Notes under the pieces: model-generated
Database searches by the model: none
What the model was told of the DNA's origin: nothing
What the model saw: only the letters and a program-made list of their open reading frames with translations
Shown here: in pieces, positions 35,172 to 44,239 of the stretch
Layout of the letters: every line of letters begins with the position of its first letter
How positions within the stretch are numbered: the first letter of the stretch is position 1
Made by a program: the position numbers and the translations under genes
Source: GWE2-42-39 sp942493345
GTDB taxonomy: Bacteria; Bacteroidota; Bacteroidia; Bacteroidales; Prolixibacteraceae
DNA length: 64,000 nt
Reading direction: 5' to 3'
Assembly (NCBI GenBank): GCA_942493345.1
Contig: OW818695.1
Span: 1,550,001-1,614,000 of the forward strand

Positions 35172-35572
35172 CAGGGCAAACTCATCTAAAATGCAAGTAT
35201 TGCATAACTCATTTTCTTCGGCCTGAAAGGCCAGCTTATTCTAGCCCCAGACAACGTCTGGGGTAAAAGGAATAATAGAAAAACCGTCCGCGCGGTAACA
35301 ATAACAAAGGCAAAAATCTTCTTTCGGACGAAATTTGGATGCATACCTCTTCGTCCGAAAGAACGATAACCTTTCAAAATATGTTATAGCGCGGACGATT
35401 TTAACGCCCATTTTCCTACCCAGGGTGTCACTCCGTTTGCCCTGGGCTAAAATAAACTGGCCTTTCAGGCCGTTGGTTTGTCTAAATATCATCATTTCAG
35501 TTTCAAAATGATCGGTATAAAGTGTAGCCCTGCATACACTGGGGAATAAAAAAATTAGATGCGTTTGCCCTG
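35172..35572. mobile_element. 401-bp MITE with 10-bp target-site duplication
   Basis: The terminal inverted repeats are CAGGGCAAACTCATCTAA at 35172-35189 and its inverse (one mismatch) at 35555-35572. Direct flanks GACACTAGCT at 35162-35171 and 35573-35582 are identical, a perfect 10-bp target duplication. The inside holds a further large inverted repeat (CGGCCTGAAAGGCCAG near 35219 against its complement near 35471) and a 12-bp central hairpin CTTTCGGACGAA/TTCGTCCGAAAG. There is no transposase ORF, so it must move in trans. It has inserted at the right end of the 35039-35169 repeat. Confidence 0.85.
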
Positions 35573-35630
35573 GACACTAGCTACGAACAGCTAGTCATAT
35601 CAAGAATCTGAATTCGAGAATTAAGGATTT

Positions 35631-35702
35631 GTCACCCTGAACGTAGTGAAGGGTCTCGTAAGCATTGATAATCATGAGATTCTCGCGATGCTCAGAATGA
35701 CA
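35631..35702. repeat. Second GTCATGCTGAA-type palindromic repeat
   Basis: GTCACCCTGAACGTAGTGAA at the left and GCGATGCTCAGAATGAC at the right form an imperfect inverted pair like that at 35064-35137. It lies just beyond the ABC-F stop and may act as its terminator hairpin. Confidence 0.55.
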
Positions 35703-35730
35703 GCAACCAATTTAGCAATTCACCTGTTCA

Positions 35731-37341
35731 TCAATACAGCTTATTGCGCTGTTCCCTGATTTTTTCGTCCAAAATATAATCATCGTAATCCATCCGTTTG
35801 TCGATTGTACCTTTCGGACCAATTTCGATGATGCGGTTACAAACCGTCTGTATGAATTCGTGGTCATGCGATGACATCAGTATATTGCCTTTAAAACGGA
35901 TCAACGTGTTGTTAAACGCCTGAATCGATTCGAGGTCTAAATGATTGGTTGGTGTATCGAGTACCATTGCATTGGCATTGCGCAACATCATGCGGGCAAT
36001 CATGCAACGCACTTTTTCGCCTCCCGACAGTACATTTGCTTTTTTGTAAATTTCTTCGCCCGAGAACAACATTTTACCGAGGTATCCGCGCAGGAACATT
36101 TCGCTGGTGTCGTCGGAATATTGCGCCAACCAGTCGATCAGCTGAATTTGTTTTTTGAAAAAATCGCTGTTTTCAAGCGGCAGATAAGCGGTGGTAATGG
36201 TTTGTCCCCATTCGAATGTTCCGCTGTCGGCCTTTTTCAATCCGTTCAGGATATCGAAAAGAATCGTCATTGAGCGGGTATCGCGCGACAGAAATACAAT
36301 TTTATCGTCTTTCTCAACTGTAAAACTAAGGTTTTTGAAAAGCATCTGCTCTTCGAACGAACCACCCAGTTCGGTCACTTGCAGAATGTTATTTCCGGGT
36401 TCGCGGCTGGGCGTGAAAATAATGCCCGGGTATTTGCGGGTCGATGGTTTTATCTCTTCAATGTTCAGCTTTTCGATCATCTTTTTGCGGCTGGTCGTTT
36501 GTTTCGACTTCGCCACGTTGGCGCTAAAACGGGCAATAAATTCCTGAAGCTCCTTTTTCTTTTCTTCAGCCTTTTTATTTTGCGCCTGTTGCTGTCTCAA
36601 AGCCAGTTGGCTCGATTCGTACCAGAAACTGTAATTCCCGGCAAACAGGCTGATGCTATTGTAATCGATATCCACTGTGTGTGTACTGATGGAATCCAGA
36701 AAGTGACGGTCGTGCGAAACCACCAGCACCGTATTGTTGAAATTGGTAAGGTAGTTTTCCAACCAGTCGACGGTTTCCAGGTCGAGGTCATTGGTCGGCT
36801 CGTCGAGCAGCAGGTTGTCGGGTTTTCCGAACAAAGCCTGGGCCAGCAGTACTTTTACTTTTTCTTTTCCTGAAAGCTCTTTCAGTAATTTATAATGATT
36901 TTCTTCTTTTATTCCCAATCCGCTTAATAAACTGGCTGCATCGCTTTCGGCATTCCAGCCGTCCATTTCGGCAAACAACGATTCCAGTTCGGCGGCACGA
37001 ATACCGTCTTCCTCCGAAAATTCGGGGTTCATGTAAATGGCATCTTTCTCATTTTTTACATCCCACAACCGGCGATGCCCCATCATTACCGTATCAAGCA
37101 CCTGGCAATCATCGAACTCGAAGTGATTCTGTTTCAGCACCGATAACCGTTCGCCTGCGCCAAAAGAAACCGAACCGGTTGTGCTGTCGATTTCGCCATA
37201 AAGCGCTTTCAGAAAAGTAGATTTCCCGGCGCCGTTGGCACCGATAATCCCATAACAATTTCCCGGCGTAAACTTCATATTCACCTCGCGAAATAACACT
37301 CGTTTGCCAAACTGCACACTTAAATTCGATACTGTAATCAT
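35731..37341 (-). CDS. ABC-F family ATPase, YbiT-like
   Basis: 536 residues with two ATP-binding domains and no membrane part. Domain 1: Walker A GANGAGKST (about 34-42), signature LKELSGKEKVKV, Walker B LLLDEPTNDLDLE. An inter-domain arm rich in Lys, Glu and Gln follows (about 245-290). Domain 2 has LSGGEKVRCMIARMML and VLDTPTNHLDLES. The second Walker A position reads FLSRDTRSMTILFDIL with no GxxGxGKS, and the second Walker B Glu is replaced (DTP). ABC-F proteins act on the ribosome E site. YbiT-type members are not drug-resistance factors as far as known. Confidence 0.92.
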   Translation of the reverse strand: MITVSNLSVQFGKRVLFREVNMKFTPGNCYGIIGANGAGKSTFLKALYGEIDSTTGSVSFGAGERLSVLKQNHFEFDDCQVLDTVMMGHRRLWDVKNEKDAIYMNPEFSEEDGIRAAELESLFAEMDGWNAESDAASLLSGLGIKEENHYKLLKELSGKEKVKVLLAQALFGKPDNLLLDEPTNDLDLETVDWLENYLTNFNNTVLVVSHDRHFLDSISTHTVDIDYNSISLFAGNYSFWYESSQLALRQQQAQNKKAEEKKKELQEFIARFSANVAKSKQTTSRKKMIEKLNIEEIKPSTRKYPGIIFTPSREPGNNILQVTELGGSFEEQMLFKNLSFTVEKDDKIVFLSRDTRSMTILFDILNGLKKADSGTFEWGQTITTAYLPLENSDFFKKQIQLIDWLAQYSDDTSEMFLRGYLGKMLFSGEEIYKKANVLSGGEKVRCMIARMMLRNANAMVLDTPTNHLDLESIQAFNNTLIRFKGNILMSSHDHEFIQTVCNRIIEIGPKGTIDKRMDYDDYILDEKIREQRNKLY

Positions 37342-37463
37342 TTAATATTCTGTATTTAATGCATAAAACCCCGGAAAAGGGACTGCAAAAATATACATTT
37401 CGACGGAAGCATCAAGCAATGAAACAATTATGTGATGTTTTAATAACATTACAGAAATACGGA

Positions 37464-37494
37464 TTCGGTTTCCCATTTACAATTTTTATCTTTG
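37464..37494 (+). promoter_or_regulatory. Predicted promoter of the GH16 gene
   Basis: The -7 box TATCTTTG (37487-37494) fits TAnnTTTG. TTCG at 37464-37467, 19 bp upstream, is a partial -33 match. The transcript start near 37501 lies 23 nt before the ATG at 37524. Confidence 0.55.
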
Positions 37495-37523
37495 AATACA
37501 ATTAATCAAAAAGGCAGAATGCC

Positions 37524-38327
37524 ATGAAGCCACTACACCTTATTTTCCTGATTCTTCTGATTCCCGGATGCAGGGAAGAAACAATTGCACAGAAATACGA
37601 GTTGTCCTGGTCCGATGAATTTGATTACAAGGGATTGCCCGATGCCGACAAATGGAGCTACGAATCGGGGTTTGTGAGGAACAACGAATCGCAGTATTAT
37701 ACCATTTACCGAAAAGAAAATGCCCGAGTTGAAGATGGGATGTTGATTATCGAAGCGCGAAAAGAAAAATACCAAACTGCTGAATACACCTCGGCAAGTA
37801 TAAATACGTTCAATAAAAAACATTTTTTATACGGACGGATTGAGGTGCGCGCCAGGTTGCCCGTTGGAAAAGGAACATGGCCTGCTATATGGATGCTGGG
37901 AACTAACAGAAAAGAAAAAGGCTGGCCTCTTTGCGGCGAAATCGACATCATGGAAAACGTGGGCTTCGATTCGTTGAAAATACATGCCAATATTCACACC
38001 GGAGCATATAACCACGTGAAAAAAACCGGCAAAGGAAACACCATCAACATCGATAAACCTTGGGACGATTTTCATGTGTATACCATAGAATGGCACAAAG
38101 ATCGGCTCGATTTTTTCGTCGATTCGCAGAAGTATTTTACCTACCAAAACGATGGAGCTGGCGACGAACAAACCTGGCCTTTCGGCAATCCGCAATACCT
38201 TTTGCTGAACCTTGCCATTGGCGGCGCCTGGGGCGGTCAGCAAGGAATCGACGATGATGCGTTCCCTCATAAATATTACATCGATTACGTCAGGGTGTAC
38301 CAGAAAGCGGGAGAAGGAGCGGAATAG
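37524..38327 (+). CDS. GH16 beta-glucanase-type lipoprotein
   Basis: 267 residues. The lipoprotein leader is MKPLHLIFLILLIPGC. The GH16 jelly roll follows: ELSWSDEFDYKGLPDADKWSYE, FLYGRIEVRARLPVGKGTWPAIWMLG, and the catalytic motif GEIDIMENVG with nucleophile Glu139, Asp141 and acid/base Glu144. The C-terminus is YIDYVRVYQK. The EIDIxE form without an extra Met bulge change points to laminarinase/lichenase-like activity on beta-1,3(1,4)-glucan. The enzyme is probably surface or periplasmic. It is convergent with the large minus-strand PUL and may not belong to it. Confidence 0.92.
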   Translation: MKPLHLIFLILLIPGCREETIAQKYELSWSDEFDYKGLPDADKWSYESGFVRNNESQYYTIYRKENARVEDGMLIIEARKEKYQTAEYTSASINTFNKKHFLYGRIEVRARLPVGKGTWPAIWMLGTNRKEKGWPLCGEIDIMENVGFDSLKIHANIHTGAYNHVKKTGKGNTINIDKPWDDFHVYTIEWHKDRLDFFVDSQKYFTYQNDGAGDEQTWPFGNPQYLLLNLAIGGAWGGQQGIDDDAFPHKYYIDYVRVYQKAGEGAE

Positions 38328-38457
38328 TTGTGTCTTATAAAGTTTTCTGATAATCTGAGAAGTTTCGCCATAAAAAAAAGACATTAGTGTTGCGTTATAA
38401 GTCGAACAAATTCAATTGATTACAGATATCTTTGAATTCATATTGATATTCATTGAT

Positions 38458-40203
38458 CTATGGCAAAAATGCCCTAATCCATGTAAACGGTTGATCCTGA
38501 ACAGTCGAAGTTATTGATTCTGCTACTGGATTCAAACTGCTTTGCGACGATTGAAGGAAAAGGTTCACCCCCACTGTTTTATTTCGACCAAATCCTCCAG
38601 GCAAAATACTGAGAGGAATCGCCATTTCGACACTAAGCAAACTTTCATTTAAATTTTGTTTAGTCTTTATTTTTGATCCTGATTTAACTTTAATCCATTT
38701 CCCGTTTAGTCCTTCAAACATTTCGACAGTCCCATCAGTTTTTACCCTGAAAGCAAAAATTCCGGTGTGCGGTGCCTGATAAGATTTCCGGTCGACATCC
38801 AGCAAAAAAGAGAACTCTTCTTCCACTTTGTTTTGACTGGCACTTACACCATTTACTTTTGCGGCCACATAAAGGTTTTGAACGTCCAGACAAAGGCTTG
38901 CAGTCAGTTGCTTCGAACTTTTATGCCCCACAAAATAAGGCCAATCGTGTTGCCAGCAAACATCTTTAGTTTGCCCATCAACGATAGGACTTGCTTTGGG
39001 GATATGGAACTCCGGAATGACGTGTCCCTTAATCATCCAGACATCGGTCGAATTGCCCGAATACGCATTGGTTGAAGTAATGGCTACGAGGGTATTTCCA
39101 TCAATTACCCGTAGCGAATTCCACATGCCGCTTTTGTTAACTGGAATATCGAACGGGAAGGATCGATGATTGTAGTTACGTCCAGACTCATCACCAATTT
39201 CAACCGCCATGGCCGATTGTTCCCAGTTGTTACTTCGTTGCCAGTTGGTTTGATACGATAAAATGACTTCGCCGGTTTTCATGCGTTCGAGGTAAGGCGC
39301 TCCGGCATAAGTTGCTTCGGGAAAGGGTGAAGTCGGGGCATATTCACGCCGCCGATCGTTCGCTGTAATGGTTTTATCGGCCCAGTTGTCGGCCAGTTTT
39401 TCACGGTAAATGGTTGGTTTGAATCCACCAATTTTATTATCTTCAACAGCTACGAGCAGTTCGCCTTTGTCTTTTAGCAGCAAAGGCACCGGCATACCGT
39501 CGCGCCGTCCAGCACGAAAGCCAACAACTTCAGGCTTGTTTGTCCATGTTTTGCCAAAATCGAATGAGCAGAACATCGAAATGTTTTGTTCGTCGGAAGT
39601 TGTAAAAACACCTTCGTTGGCAAAAAACAATTGAACTTCGCCACTTGGCAACTGAATCATTGAGGGTTCCCAGCAGCCATTTTCGAAAGTCGAAAGGGCC
39701 TGATAAATCACTTGTTCTTTTTCCCAGCTCTGGCAGCCGTCAGCACTTTTCCTGACTTTGATCCCAAACCGGCGGTCGTCGGAATATGGTCTTTCGGGGC
39801 GTGGATTACAAGCGACCAAAACTGAATGATCGCTCAGTTCCGTAATTTCAGGCACGCACATAACAATGCTATTTTCAGCAACAAAAATAACCTGTGGTGT
39901 GCCCCAGCTTTTTCCATAGTTGGTACTCAGTGTCAATTCAATATTTCCGGAAGCCTCGTAAACACAAGCCAACCGGCCATCAAACAATTGTACCATCCGT
40001 GCATATCCGAAATATCCTTGTCGGCCGTTTAAAGGCGCAATTTTGGTCATGCTCCGGTAATCCCAGCCAATGCGGATGCCGTCAACAGGAGTTTGAACTG
40101 CTGGAGCGGTTTCATTTTGCGAAATGGCATCTTTGGCACAGCTTTCCAACTGAAAAATCAGGAATAAAAAAGTGCAAATACTAATCAAAAGTTTGAAATT
40201 CAT
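38458..40203 (-). CDS. Sialidase-fold (BNR-repeat) lipoprotein with CBM9-like tail
   Basis: 581 residues, leader with lipobox LESCAK. The six-bladed propeller (about 45-395) has Asp-box-like motifs STNYGKSW, SADGCQSW and SFDFGKTW. Catalytic candidates lie in CVPEITEL, WEPSMIQL and RRDGMPVP. The fold covers GH33 sialidases and GH93 exo-arabinanases. With GH43 genes beside it GH93 is possible, but the arginine triad typical of sialidases cannot be assigned by eye. The C-terminal ~175 residues (IPKASPIVDGQTKDVCWQHDWPYF...) form a CBM9-like domain. It is the last gene of the long PUL and lies 8 nt after the damaged GH43 gene. Confidence 0.75.
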   Translation of the reverse strand: MNFKLLISICTFLFLIFQLESCAKDAISQNETAPAVQTPVDGIRIGWDYRSMTKIAPLNGRQGYFGYARMVQLFDGRLACVYEASGNIELTLSTNYGKSWGTPQVIFVAENSIVMCVPEITELSDHSVLVACNPRPERPYSDDRRFGIKVRKSADGCQSWEKEQVIYQALSTFENGCWEPSMIQLPSGEVQLFFANEGVFTTSDEQNISMFCSFDFGKTWTNKPEVVGFRAGRRDGMPVPLLLKDKGELLVAVEDNKIGGFKPTIYREKLADNWADKTITANDRRREYAPTSPFPEATYAGAPYLERMKTGEVILSYQTNWQRSNNWEQSAMAVEIGDESGRNYNHRSFPFDIPVNKSGMWNSLRVIDGNTLVAITSTNAYSGNSTDVWMIKGHVIPEFHIPKASPIVDGQTKDVCWQHDWPYFVGHKSSKQLTASLCLDVQNLYVAAKVNGVSASQNKVEEEFSFLLDVDRKSYQAPHTGIFAFRVKTDGTVEMFEGLNGKWIKVKSGSKIKTKQNLNESLLSVEMAIPLSILPGGFGRNKTVGVNLFLQSSQSSLNPVAESITSTVQDQPFTWIRAFLP

Positions 40204-40211
40204 GGTTGATT

Positions 40212-40883
40212 TTATAATTCTCCGGATGTGAGATTGATTGGTTTTCCAGCAGGAATTGCTTCTCCGAAATTGGGTGTCCCGTCAGTATTCCATTTGAATG
40301 GGTGCATTCGCACATTGCGTTCCCACCCGGGAGTGGTGCTTTTTTTCGAGTGGTAAATAATCCAGTCTTCGGTATTGTCGGGCGATTTCACGAACGAGCA
40401 ATGCCCAACGCCATACACCTGCGAATTTCCCTGAAAGACAGATCCCGTTTTCTTCCAGTTTGCCGAATCGAGCAATTTGCCACTAGGGTTAATCAATTGA
40501 AGCATTCCCTGCCTGTATTCAACCATCCACGATTCGCGACACGAATAAATTACGAATACGTTTTCGCCGCTTTTCAGAATTTCGGGGCCCTCGTTCAGGT
40601 TAAGCGGGTCGCCGATTTCCCAGCTTTCAACTGGTGACGAATGTTTGACCCGCTTGCCTTTCATGGTCCAGGGATTTCCCATTTCGCAGATATAAAGGTG
40701 TTGCGGTGTGGCATCGGTGTTTTTTACCATCCACGGGTCGGCGCCATCCCAGACCGGGTTGGTAAAAGTGGCAGGTTGAGGCGGGTCATCAGCTTTGTTT
40801 TTACTGCAACAGGTTAACGAAAGAAAAAACATTGTCAGGAACAAAGTGAAAACCTGAAGTAGCTTGAATTTAAAGTCATTCAT
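40212..40883 (-). pseudogene. GH43 family lipoprotein with in-frame internal deletion
   Basis: 223 residues, against 300-350 for the family. The leader has a Cys-Cys lipobox (LTCCSK). The family start TFTNPVWDGADPWMVK, with base Asp49, is followed at residue ~55 by the sequence expected ~110 residues later (HLYICEMGNPWTMKGKRV). NEGPEIL with acid Glu98, then VYGVGHCSFVKSP and WERNVRMHPFKWNTDGTP are normal. The missing segment would carry blades 1-2 and the middle catalytic Asp. The frame is kept, so a protein may be made, but it is probably inactive. It lies 3 nt from the next GH43 gene in the operon. Assembly collapse is the alternative. Confidence 0.75.
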
Positions 40884-40886
40884 ATT

Positions 40887-41852
40887 CTATTTCATAACAG
40901 GGGTTATGTAATTTTTGTCTATCAGCATGACTTCTTTCCCTCCTCTGTTTTCAAAAGTTACTGAACTAATATACATGTGCCGTGGATGAATAATAGTATT
41001 GCTGTTGTGAGCATGGAAAACAATCCTGAGCTTTCCTTCCTTATCGGTAAACATGGCACTGTGACCAACGCCCACCAAGGTTCCGGGTTTCTGCAAAATT
41101 GGATTATTTTCATACTTCGCCCACGGACCAGCAATGTTCGTTGCTGTGGCTACCCCAATACCATAAAACTGGCTTTCGTAACTATTGGCTGAATAGGTCA
41201 TATAATAAACACCATTGTGCTTCACAACAAAAGATCCTTCGTTGACCCGCGGCCATACTTTTTCCCAGTCCTGCGAAACATTGATACATTTATGCATGGT
41301 TTCTGGCTTGATATTTAGGAGGTTGGCTTCCAGCTCAGCAACCCAGATGTTCAACCCATCGTTAAAACGGTCAAAAAAGAGATACGGTTTTCCGCCATCA
41401 TCAATAAACAACGAGTTATCAATACATTTTTCCCCTTCTATCATTGGCTTTTGAACTTCCTGGATAAACGGGCCGAGTGGAGAATTGCTTGTGGCTACGC
41501 AAATATGTTCATCGGCAGAGTAATACATATAGAATTTCCCATTTACATGATACACTTCCGGAGCCCAAAACCAACGGTCGGCCCAAACGTCTTCTTTTTT
41601 TAAAGCCAAACCATTATTGACCTCCCGGGAGGCACTCCATTTAAGTAAGTCATCAGAAACATATACGGCAATACCATCGGCTGCAAGCGTTCCATAGGCA
41701 TAGTATTTCCCTTCCCAAAGCATGATAAACGGATCGCCCAACGGAACTTTGTAAACGACTGCATCTGTATTCGTCAGATCGTTTTTGGAAGAACAAGAAT
41801 AAACACACAGAGAACTGATCAGTAATAAAACAAAAAAAGATACACTCTTCAT
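40887..41852 (-). CDS. GH43 family glycosidase lipoprotein
   Basis: 321 residues from the ATG at 41852 (MKSVSFFVLLLISSLCVYSC, lipobox VYSC). The five-bladed GH43 propeller shows VPLGDPFIMLWEGKYYAYGT (base Asp), WAPEVYHVNGKFYMYYS, CIDNSLFIDDGGKPYLFFD (middle Asp) and VNEGSFVVKHNGVYYMTYS (acid Glu), so all three acidic positions are present. GH43 members are arabinofuranosidases, xylosidases or arabinanases. This one looks complete. It sits between the damaged GH43 gene and GH20. A start at 41888 is in frame but gives a poorer leader. Confidence 0.9.
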   Translation of the reverse strand: MKSVSFFVLLLISSLCVYSCSSKNDLTNTDAVVYKVPLGDPFIMLWEGKYYAYGTLAADGIAVYVSDDLLKWSASREVNNGLALKKEDVWADRWFWAPEVYHVNGKFYMYYSADEHICVATSNSPLGPFIQEVQKPMIEGEKCIDNSLFIDDGGKPYLFFDRFNDGLNIWVAELEANLLNIKPETMHKCINVSQDWEKVWPRVNEGSFVVKHNGVYYMTYSANSYESQFYGIGVATATNIAGPWAKYENNPILQKPGTLVGVGHSAMFTDKEGKLRIVFHAHNSNTIIHPRHMYISSVTFENRGGKEVMLIDKNYITPVMK

Positions 41853-41958
41853 ATTGAATTTTAGTTTAATAGTGAATAAAAATCTCATTAAAAAAACAGG
41901 AATACCCTATCGCTAAATATTTGTTTGTAATTCATTTTTCCTTATAATAATTCTTCTG

Positions 41959-44214
41959 CTAATGGAATAGCTTTGCAGATAGCGGATAAAGAAGCCCGTT
42001 CTTTTTTGAACTTACTGATAGCTGCTTGCCTCCGCCCGCATCGAAATAATGCAACCTGATTTTATGATAGCCCTTTTGCAGCGGTACCGAACCGGCCCTT
42101 TCTATTGGTGGATGCTGACCATCGTTATCAACTGTCAGTTCATCATCCAAGTAAAGTACAGCGCCGTCGTCAGCATCCACAACAAAGGTGTAGATACCAT
42201 CTTCGTCAGCCAGGAAATACCCTTCACAGGTCATACCGAACCTTGATTTCTCAGAGAGGGGTTTCAACGTAAAAGAATTAACCAATCCACTGGTGTCAGC
42301 TTTTTGTATGCTCATGGTTTTTGCTTCCTTCACATTTTCGAAAACCGCTTTAAAAGAAATTCCCGGAAGCAACACTGGAGTTGGCATTGCAGACAAAAGT
42401 GGTTTTTTCAGATAAGTAGCATCATACACAGCACTTTGCCTGCCTGATGGAAGTATGGTTATGGCTTTTACAGTTACCGGAACATTGTCAGACAACGGAA
42501 TATTTACAGGACCAACACTTTTTATGCTTTTAGAAGTAGGTACAGTCCCATCTGTTGTATAATATACAGAGGCGCCTTCGACAGCCGGTTTCAGATTTAT
42601 TGCTATATTATTTGCAGTAGTAACAGAATCGTTCAGAGAGAAAGGTTCAGGTATACGAAAAGAAACCTGTTGGTCAAGCGCCGCCAGTCGAACAGGGAGC
42701 TTTTGCAGGAAGTTGGTATAACTTTTTTTAGCCACCGGAGACCACCCGATTTCCGCAATCGCCAGCGCTCTTGGATAAACCATATAATCCATGTGAGCTT
42801 CATCGGCAATGTACTCGGCCCAGGTATTGGCCTGAAGTCCTTTGATATAGTGGTGTTGGACGGTTGTAAGCAAATCGGATAAAGGTTCATACCGGTAAAC
42901 TGAAGCCAAAGGAAGAAATCCACCGATGGCTCGCGGCTCAATTGAAGGGTTTCCCTGATAATAATCAAAATACACATAGGTGTACGGACTCATAATCACC
43001 TCGTGCCTTTGGCGAGCAGCTTCGATACCTCCTGCTTCCCCGCGCCAACTCATTACAGTAGCATTAGGAGCCAGGCCTCCTTCAAGTATCTCGTCCCAGC
43101 CAATAATCGTCCGACCCTTGCTATTGATGTACTTTTCTATCCTCTGCACAAAATAACTTTGCAACTCATGTTCGTCTTTTAAGCCTTCTGTTTTTATACG
43201 AGCCTGACATTTTTGACATACTTTCCACCTGTCCTTTGGTGTTTCATCACCACCAATATGAATATATTTCCCCGGGAAAAGTTCGACAATTTCGTCTATC
43301 ACCCCCTGCAAGAATGTAAAAACTGAATCGTTTCCAGCGCAATACACATCCTTGTTTATGCCACCACTTGTCATCACCTTGTATGGGCCGCCAGTGCAGC
43401 CAAGGTGCGGATAAGCCGCCAGTGCAGCATTCGAATGTCCCGGCATTTCGATTTCAGGAATTATATTTATATGACGTGCCGCTGCATAGGCAACCACTTC
43501 TTTTATTTCCTGCTGCGTGTAATATCCGCCATATTGCCCATTTTTTTGTTGAGAGGAGTTTTGTTCCATTTCAGTGACTTCTCTCCATGCTGCTACTCGC
43601 TGAAGTTCAGGATACTTTTTAATTTCGATACGCCACCCCTGATCATCGGTTAAATGCCAGTGAAAATTATTTAGTTTAAACTGAGACATGACATCGAGGA
43701 ACTTTTTGATGTAACTCACCGAAAAATAATGACGGCTAACATCAAGCATCAACCCCCGATATGCAAAGCGCGGTTCATCTTTGATCTGTACTGCGGGCAG
43801 GCTGATTCGGGCTGTTTTGTATACAGGAAAAAGTTGCTGCAATGTTTGGATGCCATAAAAAAGGCCTGCGGAATTTCCGCTGAGTTCGATACCAGTGCGT
43901 TGAACATCCAAGGTATAAGATTCATCGTCCGCACCCAGCTTGTGGATTATCGTAATAATTCCCTGCGCAGATGAGGCAGACGTCTGTAGTTTTAACCTGA
44001 ACCCATATTTTGAAAAAAGAAACTCATCCAGCAACACCGCAGCCTCTTTGGCTTCTTGGTCATTATAGATTACAATAACCTTTGGGGTTAACTTGAAACT
44101 TCCCTCTATTTGCTGTATCGAATATGGCTCGGGGATAATAGAAAGCCTGTTGTTTTGTTGCCCACGAACGGCATTAAAACCGACAAGTAAGAGCAGGATT
44201 ATATAATATCTCAT
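41959..44214 (-). CDS. GH20 beta-N-acetylhexosaminidase with PA14 domain
   Basis: 751 residues from the ATG at 44214 (MRYYIILLLLVGFNAVRGQ signal). A start at 44340 would add 42 residues and overlap the previous gene. Order: GH20b N-terminal domain (about 20-145); GH20 barrel with GLMLDVSRHYFSVSYIKKFLD, FHWHLTDDQGWRIEI and the catalytic Asp323-Glu324 in HIGGDETP; a chitobiase-type C-terminal domain (YYTTDGTVPTSKS); and a PA14-like domain (about 635-745, GYFLADEDGIYTFVVDADDGAVLYLDDEL). It removes terminal beta-GlcNAc or GalNAc by substrate-assisted catalysis, in the periplasm or at the surface. It lies 25 nt from the SASA esterase gene. Confidence 0.95.
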   Translation of the reverse strand: MRYYIILLLLVGFNAVRGQQNNRLSIIPEPYSIQQIEGSFKLTPKVIVIYNDQEAKEAAVLLDEFLFSKYGFRLKLQTSASSAQGIITIIHKLGADDESYTLDVQRTGIELSGNSAGLFYGIQTLQQLFPVYKTARISLPAVQIKDEPRFAYRGLMLDVSRHYFSVSYIKKFLDVMSQFKLNNFHWHLTDDQGWRIEIKKYPELQRVAAWREVTEMEQNSSQQKNGQYGGYYTQQEIKEVVAYAAARHINIIPEIEMPGHSNAALAAYPHLGCTGGPYKVMTSGGINKDVYCAGNDSVFTFLQGVIDEIVELFPGKYIHIGGDETPKDRWKVCQKCQARIKTEGLKDEHELQSYFVQRIEKYINSKGRTIIGWDEILEGGLAPNATVMSWRGEAGGIEAARQRHEVIMSPYTYVYFDYYQGNPSIEPRAIGGFLPLASVYRYEPLSDLLTTVQHHYIKGLQANTWAEYIADEAHMDYMVYPRALAIAEIGWSPVAKKSYTNFLQKLPVRLAALDQQVSFRIPEPFSLNDSVTTANNIAINLKPAVEGASVYYTTDGTVPTSKSIKSVGPVNIPLSDNVPVTVKAITILPSGRQSAVYDATYLKKPLLSAMPTPVLLPGISFKAVFENVKEAKTMSIQKADTSGLVNSFTLKPLSEKSRFGMTCEGYFLADEDGIYTFVVDADDGAVLYLDDELTVDNDGQHPPIERAGSVPLQKGYHKIRLHYFDAGGGKQLSVSSKKNGLLYPLSAKLFH

Positions 44215-44239
44215 TGTTGTTCTTGTTATAAATGATTCT

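Noticed and set aside
35241..35495. Minus-strand 84-residue ORF
   Set aside because: It lies wholly inside the MITE and reads the inverted-repeat arms.
35039..35702. CRISPR array
   Set aside because: The repeats are palindromic elements of different kinds without regular spacers, and no cas genes are present.
38328..38457. Terminator between GH16 and the sialidase-fold gene
   Set aside because: Only short, unconvincing inverted repeats are present.
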